A stretch of 64,000 bases of DNA from an uncultured Methanobrevibacter sp. (GTDB taxonomy: Archaea; Methanobacteriota; Methanobacteria; Methanobacteriales; Methanobacteriaceae). The translations under genes were made by a program, and so were the position numbers. Under the pieces are notes generated by a model. It did not search any database and was not told where the DNA came from. It saw only the letters and a program-made list of their open reading frames with translations. The DNA is taken from assembly GCF_937881195.1 (NCBI RefSeq), contig NZ_CALGFC010000006.1, positions 20,323 through 84,322 of the forward strand. The letters run 5' to 3'. Within the stretch, counting starts at the first letter, position 1. Every line of letters begins with the position of its first letter. Shown one piece after another: positions 56,797-64,000 of this stretch.

Positions 56797-57627
56797 ATGA
56801 AAAGAAATAATATAATCATAATAATAGTTGTTGTTGCTATAATAGCTATAGCCGCAATGATGTTTGCAAGTAGTGGCAGTGCTTCTACTATTGATGTTGT
56901 TGGATCAACATCTGTCCAGCCTGTTGCAGAAAAGCTCGCTGAAACCTATCAATCATCTCATCCTGATGTTAAGATTAATGTTCAAGGTGGAGGTTCAAGT
57001 GTAGGTATTAAAAGTGCTCAAGATGGAACTGCCGATATTGGTACCAGTTCTAAAGAGTTAAAATCTGATGAAAAGAAAGGTTTATCTGAATATACTCTTG
57101 GTCAAGATGGTATAGTTATAGCAGTAAATAATAATAATACAGTTTCTGGTTTAACAACAGAACAACTTAAAGATATTTATTCTGGCAAAATAACTAACTG
57201 GAATGAAGTTGGAGGTCCAGACGCAACAATTCACTTAATCACTCGTGAAGAAGGTTCTGGTACATTAGATGCATTTGAAGCAATTGTAATGGGTAAAGAT
57301 ACAAAAATAAAATCTGATGCTATTGTTCAAAGTTCTACTGAAGCAGTTAAACAATCTGTTAAACAAGATCCTGATGCTATAGGATTTGTATCATATGCTC
57401 ACATGAGCGATGATGTTAAAGCATTAACTGTTGGAGGAGTTGCTCCTAGTGATGCAACTATTGCAGACGGTTCTTATGAATTACAGAGACCTTTCCTTTT
57501 CTTAGTTAAAGGAACTCCAACTGGTGATGTAAAAGAATTTATTGATTGGGTAATGAGTCCAGAAGGATCAAAAGTTTTAACCGAGGAAAAAATTGTAAAA
57601 TCCTCTAATCAGACTTCTTCAACCTAA
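56797..57627 (+). CDS. pstS: Phosphate-binding protein PstS (copy 1)
   Basis: 276 residues. A single N-terminal transmembrane anchor (IIIIIVVVAIIAIAAMMF) exports the protein; there is no lipobox cysteine. The mature part is the PBP-like_2 phosphate receptor, with IDVVGSTSVQPVAEKLAET, QGGGSSVGIKS and LITREEGSGTLDAFE, which hold phosphate-binding Ser/Arg/Asp residues. It scavenges phosphate outside the cell for PstCAB. GAGGTGCAAAAAAT precedes the ATG. A paralog follows 394 bp downstream. Confidence 0.93.
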   Translation: MKRNNIIIIIVVVAIIAIAAMMFASSGSASTIDVVGSTSVQPVAEKLAETYQSSHPDVKINVQGGGSSVGIKSAQDGTADIGTSSKELKSDEKKGLSEYTLGQDGIVIAVNNNNTVSGLTTEQLKDIYSGKITNWNEVGGPDATIHLITREEGSGTLDAFEAIVMGKDTKIKSDAIVQSSTEAVKQSVKQDPDAIGFVSYAHMSDDVKALTVGGVAPSDATIADGSYELQRPFLFLVKGTPTGDVKEFIDWVMSPEGSKVLTEEKIVKSSNQTSST

Positions 57628-58021
57628 AATATATTTAAAATTAAATTAAATTTTTAATTAAAAGTATTATGTTCATTAAAAACTTTTAAAATTCCTTAAT
57701 TAAATTTTAAAAATTAATTGTCCATCATTGAATTATAATACTTTTAATACAATTTAATCACTAATATAAATAAAAATAATTTGTTTATATTAATTAAAGT
57801 CTTTAAATATTGCTTTATAACAAATTAATAATGTTATTTACTGTTTAATTTCTAATTAATTAAATTATTCTTTTATTTTTATAAAAAAGATATTGTTTTT
57901 AGGCTACATTTGCTTAAAAAATTATAGTTTAGATTTTTATCTTTTCATTTATATTTTTCTATTATAGCTGAACCTTAATTTTTAAATAGTTCCAAGTTGA
58001 ACTAAAAATTAAGGTGATTTT
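57628..58021. other. pstS1-pstS2 spacer
   Basis: 394 bp, AT-rich, T-rich after pstS1 and carrying a long hairpin directly before pstS2 (listed separately). TATA-like TTTATATTT near 57948. No gene seen. Confidence 0.5.
57973..58014 (+). promoter_or_regulatory. Leader hairpin or operator overlapping the pstS2 ribosome binding site
   Basis: Perfect 12-bp inverted repeat CCTTAATTTTTA...TAAAAATTAAGG with an inner dyad TAGTTCCAAGTTGAACTA. The right arm ends in the GG of the GGTGAT Shine-Dalgarno sequence. If the RNA starts upstream, the hairpin would hide that site; if transcription starts inside the arm, it would act as a DNA operator. Predicted start near 57975 leaves both open. Confidence 0.5.
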
Positions 58022-58825
58022 ATGGACTCAAAATATAAGGGAATAATCATTTTTGCAGTAATTATTATTTTGGCTTTTTTATTGATTAATCCTGGCACAA
58101 ACTATGAACGGGTTGATATTGTTGGTTCTACTTCTGTACAACCTTTAGCAGAAAAATTAGCAGATAGTTATATGGAATCTCATGAAGGCGTAAGAATCTA
58201 TGTCCAAGGAGGAGGTTCTGGTATGGGTATAAGAAGTACAAATCAGGGTTTAACTGATATTGGTATGAGTTCAAAAGAACTTTCATCTGATGAAAGAAAG
58301 AATATTACGGAAGTTCCAATCGGAAAAGAGGGTATTGTGATTGCTGTAAGTAATCAAAATAATATTTCAAAACTTTCAATAGAACAGATAAGGAATATAT
58401 TTAATGGAAACATTACTAATTGGAAAGAAATCGGTGGAAAACCTGGAGAAATACATGTTATAACTCGTGAAGAGGGATCAGGCACAAGATCTGCTTTTGA
58501 ATCTATTGTCATGGAAGATACTAAAATAAAAAATTCTGCTGTTGTTCAGAGTTCTACTGAATCTGTTAAGCAATCTGTTGCATCAGATCCTGATGCTATT
58601 GGTTTTGTATCTTTTGCACATATGAGTAATGATGTTAAAGCAGTTGCTGTAGATGGAATATCTCCTTCTGAAGAAACTATATATAATGGAAAATATCCTT
58701 TACAAAGGCCTTTTTTATTTTTAGTCAAAGGAACTCCTACTGGTGAAGTGGAAAAATTCCTTGAATGGGTTAAATCTCCAGAAGGAATTGAGATTATTAA
58801 AGAAGAAAAAATTATTCCAATTTAA
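58022..58825 (+). CDS. pstS: Phosphate-binding protein PstS (copy 2)
   Basis: 267 residues, clearly paralogous to the upstream PstS: the same anchor-plus-receptor layout with VDIVGSTSVQPLAEKLADSY, QGGGSGMGIRST and ITREEGSGTRSAFESIVM. The two differ in detail, so they may bind phosphate with different affinity or be expressed under different conditions. The ATG is preceded by GGTGATTTT inside the leader hairpin. Confidence 0.93.
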   Translation: MDSKYKGIIIFAVIIILAFLLINPGTNYERVDIVGSTSVQPLAEKLADSYMESHEGVRIYVQGGGSGMGIRSTNQGLTDIGMSSKELSSDERKNITEVPIGKEGIVIAVSNQNNISKLSIEQIRNIFNGNITNWKEIGGKPGEIHVITREEGSGTRSAFESIVMEDTKIKNSAVVQSSTESVKQSVASDPDAIGFVSFAHMSNDVKAVAVDGISPSEETIYNGKYPLQRPFLFLVKGTPTGEVEKFLEWVKSPEGIEIIKEEKIIPI

Positions 58826-59099
58826 TCTTTAATTAGGAAATTTAATTTTTAATTAGGATTTATTCTTTTAAACTTTATAAAGGGTTATTATTAAATAAGA
58901 TTATCATCAGATATTATAAAAATTAACTAATAACATTATCAATTTAAATAGCATTATCAATTATTGTAAAAATTAATATTATAAACTAATATTATAAACT
59001 AATATTGTAAAAATTAATTAAATGATATATAATTAATATTATTATAAAATTTTATAGAAATTATTATTAACTATTAGAATAATACTTATGGGGATCATT

Positions 59100-59978
59100 A
59101 TGGAAAAGAATAGATTATCTGAATTTTTAATAGAAAAAGGACTATTTATAACGGCCATTTTTTCTATTATAATAATTCTTCTCATTGTTTCATTTATTTT
59201 AATGGAAGGACTTCCAGCTTTTGAAGATTATGGTTTCTTTCGTTTTTTATTTGGGATGACATGGGCTCCAAATGATGGAGATTTTGGTGTCTTTGCAATG
59301 ATTATAGGCTCAATTTATGTGACAATGTTGTCTTTATTAATGGCAGTACCTTTATCTCTTCTTTGTGCAATATTTATGGCAGAGGTAGCTCCAAATAGGG
59401 TTAGAAGAATTTTAAAACCTGTGATTGAAACTTTATCAGGAATTCCATCTGTTGTTTATGGATTTTTTGGCTTGATTGTTTTAGTACCAATTATAAGGAC
59501 TTATTTTGGAGGGACTGGTTTCAGTATGTTTACTGCAGCAATTATATTAACAGTAATGGTTCTACCAACAATAATAACTATCTCTCAAGATTCATTAAGG
59601 GCTGTTCCTCAAGAATATAGGGAAGCATCATTTGGACTTGGAGCAACTAATTGGCAGACAATAAGGCATATTATATTTCCTGCAGCACTTCCTGGGATTA
59701 TCACAGCAATTATTTTAGGTATGGGTAGAGCAATTGGGGAAACATTAGCTGTTATTATGGTTGCAGGTAATGTTGTTCAAATACCAGGATCTATATTTGA
59801 TCCTGTAAGAACTTTAACAGCTAATATTGCTTTAGAAATGGGATATGCAACAGGTCTTCATTATAATGCATTATTTGGAACTGCTATTGTCCTATTTTTG
59901 ATAATTATGATACTTTTACTAATCGCAAATTATATACAACACAAATATAAGGTTGATGTGGGAGGAGGTTATCTATGA
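59100..59978 (+). CDS. pstC: Phosphate ABC transporter permease PstC
   Basis: 292 residues from the ATG at 59100; an in-frame ATG lies at 59088, but GGGGATCATT directly before 59100 is the better ribosome binding site. Six transmembrane helices and the permease EAA-like loop (EASFGLGATNWQTIRHIIFPAALPG, about residues 175-200). Its stop overlaps the pstA start (ATGA), so the two are coupled. Confidence 0.92.
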   Translation: MEKNRLSEFLIEKGLFITAIFSIIIILLIVSFILMEGLPAFEDYGFFRFLFGMTWAPNDGDFGVFAMIIGSIYVTMLSLLMAVPLSLLCAIFMAEVAPNRVRRILKPVIETLSGIPSVVYGFFGLIVLVPIIRTYFGGTGFSMFTAAIILTVMVLPTIITISQDSLRAVPQEYREASFGLGATNWQTIRHIIFPAALPGIITAIILGMGRAIGETLAVIMVAGNVVQIPGSIFDPVRTLTANIALEMGYATGLHYNALFGTAIVLFLIIMILLLIANYIQHKYKVDVGGGYL

Positions 59979-60838
59979 GTTGGTTAAATTCTCAGAAAAT
60001 ATTATCTCCAAAAACATCTCAAAAAATAATGAACCTAATTTTTGTAATTTCGGGTTTAGTAACAATATTAATTTTAATAATTATACTTGGATATATTTTA
60101 ATAAAAGGGTTGCCTGTTGTTAGTTTAGAATTTATATTTTCTGATCCAATTGATTCTGGGGCGTCTGGTGGAATTTTCCCAATGATTGTTTCCAGTTTGT
60201 ATGTTACTCTTATTGCAGGTGTAGTTGCTACTCCACTTGGTGTTGGTGCTGCAGTATACCTTGTTGAGTTTGCTGGTGAAAGTAAAATTACCAAAGTGAT
60301 TCGTTTTGGTGCCGAAACTCTTGCTTCAATTCCTTCTATTGTTTATGGTTTGTTTGGTTTAGCATTTTTTGTAATTGCTATGGGACTTGGATGGTCAATA
60401 CTTTCAGGAGGATTAGTATTGGCAATAATGGCACTCCCAACAATATTTCAGGTTTCTGAAGTCACAATTTCTTCAATACCTAGTTCTTATCGTGAGGGAA
60501 GCTATGGGTTAGGTGCAACAAAGTGGCAAACAATCTATAGGGTAGTACTTCCTGCAGCGATTCCTGGTATTGTGACAGGTGTAATTCTTGGGATGACTAG
60601 GGCAGTTTCAGAAGCAGCTGCAGTAATGTTTGCAGTTGGGGCATCACTTTCTCTTCCTTTGTCAATATTTGATCCAGGAAGACCATTGCCTCTTCATTTA
60701 TATATATTAGCTACTGAAGGAATTTCTCTTGAAAATGCTTTTGGAACTGCGGCAGTTCTTGTTATAATCGTATTAGCATTAACAATAATAACTAATTATT
60801 TGGTAGATAGATATCAACGTAAAATAATGGGAAGGTAA
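59975..60838 (+). CDS. pstA: Phosphate ABC transporter permease PstA
   Basis: 287 residues, six transmembrane helices, with the permease coupling loop EGSYGLGATKWQTIYRVVLPA about residues 173-195. GGAGGTTATCT precedes its ATG inside the end of pstC. Together with PstC it forms the membrane channel. Confidence 0.92.
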   Translation: MSWLNSQKILSPKTSQKIMNLIFVISGLVTILILIIILGYILIKGLPVVSLEFIFSDPIDSGASGGIFPMIVSSLYVTLIAGVVATPLGVGAAVYLVEFAGESKITKVIRFGAETLASIPSIVYGLFGLAFFVIAMGLGWSILSGGLVLAIMALPTIFQVSEVTISSIPSSYREGSYGLGATKWQTIYRVVLPAAIPGIVTGVILGMTRAVSEAAAVMFAVGASLSLPLSIFDPGRPLPLHLYILATEGISLENAFGTAAVLVIIVLALTIITNYLVDRYQRKIMGR

Positions 60839-60972
60839 TTTTTTAGAACACATATTTTTTAGAATATACTGTTTTTAGAACTTCTTTAAAGAGTTTTTTA
60901 TAAAGAGTTTCTTTAGAACATATATTTATAATTAAAAAATAATACAATTAAACTTTAATTAAGGGGTTAATA

Positions 60973-61725
60973 ATGAATAGAATAGAAGTAGAAAACTTGA
61001 ATGTGTATTTTGGGGATGCTCATATTCTTAAAGATATTAATACTGGTATTCCTAAAAATACTGTCACTGCATTGATAGGACCTTCTGGATGTGGTAAATC
61101 TACATTTATAAGGACTATTAATAGAATGAATGATTTAATTCCTAGCTTTTCACATACAGGTAAAGTATATTTAGATGGGCAGGATGTTTACAATCCTAAA
61201 ATGGATGTAGTGGATCTTAGAAAGAAAGTAGGTATGGTTTTTCAAAAACCTAACCCATTTCCAAAATCTATTTTTGAAAATGTTGCTTATGGTCTCAGGA
61301 TCCATGGTATAAGTGATGATGACACTGTTTCTGCGAGAGTAGAAGAAAGTTTGAGGTCTGCTGCATTGTGGGATGAAGTTGAAGATAAACTTGATAACTC
61401 TGCTATGGGATTATCTGGAGGTCAACAACAAAGATTATGTATAGCAAGAACAATAGCAAATAATCCCGAAGTTATACTAATGGATGAGCCTTGTTCTGCA
61501 CTCGATCCTATTTCAACTACTAAGGTGGAGGATTTAATTCATAAACTAAAGAAAGATTATACTATACTTATTGTAACTCATAATATGCAACAAGCTACAA
61601 GGGTTTCAAAATATACTTCTTTCTTTTTAAATGGAGAAATAATTGAAAGTAATCTAACAGACAAATTATTTGTTGATCCTAAAAACAAGAAGACTGAAGA
61701 TTATATTACTGGTAGATTTGGTTAA
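60973..61725 (+). CDS. pstB: Phosphate ABC transporter ATPase PstB
   Basis: 250 residues. Walker A is GPSGCGKS near residues 36-43, followed by the PstB-specific N-terminal INRMNDLIP. The signature LSGGQQQR lies near 151-158, followed by DEPCSALDP. It energises phosphate import through PstAC. AAGGGGTTAATA precedes the ATG. Confidence 0.95.
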   Translation: MNRIEVENLNVYFGDAHILKDINTGIPKNTVTALIGPSGCGKSTFIRTINRMNDLIPSFSHTGKVYLDGQDVYNPKMDVVDLRKKVGMVFQKPNPFPKSIFENVAYGLRIHGISDDDTVSARVEESLRSAALWDEVEDKLDNSAMGLSGGQQQRLCIARTIANNPEVILMDEPCSALDPISTTKVEDLIHKLKKDYTILIVTHNMQQATRVSKYTSFFLNGEIIESNLTDKLFVDPKNKKTEDYITGRFG

Positions 61726-61916
61726 ATTTTTAATTATTTTTTAATTATTTTTTATATTATATTATAATTATCACTTCGATAATTATTTATTATAAAATAA
61801 AGATAATTGTAATTAATTAGAATATTTAGAACTAAAATTCAATTTAAAACTTAATTTAATATATGTAAGTTTAATAATTTATTATTTTAAATAAATTTAA
61901 CAAGGGGATGTTTTAT

Positions 61917-62582
61917 ATGGATAAAGAATATCCGAGAATATCATTTAAAAATAGGATAAATAATGTAAAAGATGAAGCAGAAAAGATGGGTCAAATGGTA
62001 ATGGAAACTCATCGTAATGCTATTACATTACTTAATGATTATGATGAGAAAATAGCTGATGATGTGCTTGAAAAGAGTAAAGAAATTGATCAAGCTGCTT
62101 TTGATTTAGAAAGAAGATGTATTAAATTCATAGCTGTTGAACAACCAGTTGCAGGGGATTTGATGTTTATCGAATCTACAATAAGGGTAAGTAGTCATAT
62201 GAAGCGAATTGGTTATTTGGCTGCGAATATAGCTGATTTATCAGTATTAATTAAAGATGTTTCAGTTCCAGATAAATTAATGGAAGATTTACAATACATG
62301 GCAGACTATGTTCAAATGATGCTAAGCAAAGGTTTTTATGCTTTTTTAAATCAAAACTTAGATACTGCAAAAGAACTAAGAAATGATGATGATAAAGTAG
62401 ATGATCTATTTGATTCAATATTAGAACAAGTTACTGACAACATGTTCCAAGATAAAGAAAACATTAGCCAAACTATTAATTTGATATTTATAGCTAGATT
62501 CCTTGAAAGAATAGCTGATAGGGCTGTAGATATTGGTAGAAGAACTATATTTATGATGACATTCAAAAAGCCTAAAAATTAG
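61917..62582 (+). CDS. phoU: Phosphate regulator PhoU
   Basis: 221 residues from the ATG at 61917; the ATG at 61908 would overlap the AGGGGATG ribosome binding site, so the later start is preferred. Two PhoU helical-bundle repeats are visible, with ESTIRVSSHMKRIGYLAANI and FIARFLERIADRAVDIGRRT holding the acidic/metal-binding motifs. It regulates the Pst system and lies at the end of the cluster. Differs from the HTH-bearing PhoU at 54862. Confidence 0.92.
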   Translation: MDKEYPRISFKNRINNVKDEAEKMGQMVMETHRNAITLLNDYDEKIADDVLEKSKEIDQAAFDLERRCIKFIAVEQPVAGDLMFIESTIRVSSHMKRIGYLAANIADLSVLIKDVSVPDKLMEDLQYMADYVQMMLSKGFYAFLNQNLDTAKELRNDDDKVDDLFDSILEQVTDNMFQDKENISQTINLIFIARFLERIADRAVDIGRRTIFMMTFKKPKN

Positions 62583-62602
62583 TTTTGAAAGTTGAACTTT
62601 CA

Positions 62603-62680
62603 ACTTTTTATTTTATTTTTATTTTAATATATTTTAATTTATTTTAATATATTTTAAATTTTTTTTGAATTTAATTTTGA
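62603..62680 (+). terminator. T-rich terminator after phoU
   Basis: TTTTTATTTTATTTTTATTT and related tracts follow the phoU stop codon. Consistent with archaeal T-rich termination. Confidence 0.4.
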
Positions 62681-62782
62681 TTTAAACTTTTTAATTTTCT
62701 TTGATTTTATTCATTTTAATAATTCCATTAAAATACTATAATTAAATTTTAAGTTTAATTGGAATAATTAATGGAATATCTT

Positions 62783-63637
62783 TTATTTTAATCTTGCTGT
62801 GGCATGTCTATGTGCCCAACATTGAATACATACTCCAATAGGGAGTCCTGCAGTATGTGTAGAAATTTTTTTTATTTTAACATCTAGTGCTGTTGTTTTA
62901 CCTCCTAAGCCCATTGGTCCTATTCCGCTGTCATTTATTTTTTTCAGCAATGATCTTTCTAAATTTTCAAGAACAGGATCTGGATTTTTTTCACCTAAAT
63001 CTCTAAGTAATGCCTTTTTTGCAGTTTTTAAAGCTAAATCAGAGGTTCCACCTATTCCAACTCCTACAACAATTGGGGGACATGGTTTTCCTCCAGCTTT
63101 TAAAACAGTTTCAACTACAAAATCTTCTACTCCTTTTAAACCTTCTCCTGGCAATGCCATTTTAAGAGCATTATTATTTTCTGACCCAAATCCTTTAGGT
63201 AGTATTGTAAATTCAATATAATCTGTATCGATTAATTCTATGTCAATTTGAGGAATCATTTGCCCAGTATTATTTCCACTATTCTCTCTTGTTATTGGAT
63301 CCACAATATTTGGTCTAAGCGGTGTTTTTTTAGTTGCTTTTTGAACTCCATTTAATATTCCATTATAAATAGTATTATATAAATCATCATTTTCAAAATC
63401 AACCCTACCAATTTTTACAAAAATTATTGGTAATCCTGTATCTTGACACATTGGAATTGCTCTTTCTTCTGCAAGTTCAATATTTTTTAAGATAGCTTCA
63501 ATATTTAACTTAGGTAGCTTGTCTTCTTCTATTTTAAGAGCATTTTCTAGTGATATTTTAACATCTGTTGGTAAAATTATCGTAGCTTTTTTATAAAGTT
63601 GACAAATTGTATCTTCAACTTGTTTTTTTGTAATCAT
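62783..63637 (-). CDS. fumA: Fumarate hydratase class I, alpha (N-terminal) subunit
   Basis: 284 residues. PMCQDTGLPIIF near residues 79-90 carries the first 4Fe-4S cysteine; further ones lie in GKPCPPIVVGVG and at the end (VCIQCWAHRH). GPMGLGGKTTALDV is another diagnostic block. This is the iron-sulfur class I fumarase split into two chains; the beta chain is not in the window, as usual for methanogens where the genes are apart. AGGGGATAAATAA precedes the ATG. Confidence 0.92.
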   Translation of the reverse strand: MITKKQVEDTICQLYKKATIILPTDVKISLENALKIEEDKLPKLNIEAILKNIELAEERAIPMCQDTGLPIIFVKIGRVDFENDDLYNTIYNGILNGVQKATKKTPLRPNIVDPITRENSGNNTGQMIPQIDIELIDTDYIEFTILPKGFGSENNNALKMALPGEGLKGVEDFVVETVLKAGGKPCPPIVVGVGIGGTSDLALKTAKKALLRDLGEKNPDPVLENLERSLLKKINDSGIGPMGLGGKTTALDVKIKKISTHTAGLPIGVCIQCWAHRHATARLK

Positions 63638-64000
63638 TTATTTATCCCCTTATTAATTGCTATAATTATTGTTTATAAAACTTATTTGTAAAAATTACTA
63701 TATTAAATTTATTATAATAAACTATTATTTACTTTTTTATTTTAGTAATAGAATTAAATATTATTAAAATCTTTCAATAATTAATTATCATTATTTATAT
63801 TTTCAATGGGAGATATTTGATACTACTGTAGAATTTTATTTTAATAATAATTTTTTATATTAATTTTTAATGTAATATTTTAAATTTATATTATATTAAA
63901 AATCAAATAGAAATATTAAAGTATTATAATTGGATTTTAGTAGAATTAGTAGAATTAGTAGAATTAGTAGAATTAGTAGAATTAGTAGAATTAGTAGAAT
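63638..64000. other. Spacer at the window end
   Basis: AT-rich; ends in a minisatellite that continues past the window. Apart from this, no gene or RNA seen. Confidence 0.5.
63939..64000. repeat. 9-bp minisatellite (AGTAGAATT), about seven copies and open-ended
   Basis: Perfect 9-bp register from 63939, with copies at 63948, 63957 and onward, running to the last base. The true copy number and what lies beyond cannot be seen. Confidence 0.9.

Overview
The window is strongly AT-rich archaeal DNA that looks like a Methanobrevibacter (Methanobacteriales). Three things support this: a full archaeal information-processing set (ABCE1, aEF1B, Pth2, RadB, archaeal CDP-alcohol phosphotransferase), methanogen enzymes (marker 16 metalloprotein, methanofuran kinase MfnE, CODH/ACS), and GGTGAT-type ribosome binding sites. 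The nif cluster argues for a diazotrophic species rather than a typical gut species such as M. smithii. I could not run a search, so the genus is an inference.

Layout. 1-11.8 kb: housekeeping and biosynthesis (marker 16 protein, ThiI, B12-type radical SAM protein, fructose-bisphosphate aldolase/phosphatase, two DUF357 proteins, archaetidylinositol phosphate synthase, Sua5, RadB, an aminotransferase, homocitrate synthase). 12.2-21.2 kb: nitrogen fixation cluster nifH-nifI1-nifI2-nifD-nifK-nifE-nifN-nifX. It has a TATA box and a perfect GGAA-N6-TTCC NrpR-type operator far upstream of nifH, and a homocitrate synthase gene diverges from it. 21.4-26.3 kb: ABCE1, Pth2, MfnE, a zinc ribbon and aEF1B. 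26.7-34.2 kb: a TctA-like membrane protein, a GerW/DUF2953 pair, an unrecognised methyltransferase-like protein with an Asn-rich insert, and an archaeal pilus/secretion ATPase with its membrane partner. 34.2-37.3 kb: cobalt/nickel ECF-type importer (CbiM, CbiN-like, CbiQ, CbiO) with two matching long inverted-repeat elements upstream. 39.5-48.2 kb: CODH/ACS operon cdhA-cdhB-cdhC-cooC-cdhD-cdhE plus a polyferredoxin. 48.4-54.6 kb: a possibly decayed lipoprotein, a polysaccharide polymerase-like protein, small membrane proteins, a ferredoxin, and tRNA-Leu and tRNA-Thr. 54.8-62.6 kb: phosphate regulon (HTH-PhoU, two PstS, PstC, PstA, PstB, PhoU). The window ends with fumarase alpha and a 9-bp minisatellite that runs off the edge.

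How it fits together. The nif operon builds a Mo-type nitrogenase, post-translationally controlled by the NifI1/NifI2 PII proteins and probably repressed by NrpR. NifV-type homocitrate synthase would supply the cofactor's organic acid. The metal importer feeds nickel or cobalt to CODH/ACS, whose Ni-dependent subunits and corrinoid protein are encoded next to it. The phosphate region has unusual dyad symmetry upstream of both pstS genes.

Intergenic DNA is long and full of short tandem repeats, a different unit in almost every gap. No CRISPR array, rRNA, insertion sequence or prophage was seen. The most interesting signals are regulatory rather than a new gene system: the paired 39-bp dyads before cbiM, the palindromes before the two pstS genes, an apparent AUU start for MfnE, and a family of GGTGAT-TTG starts.
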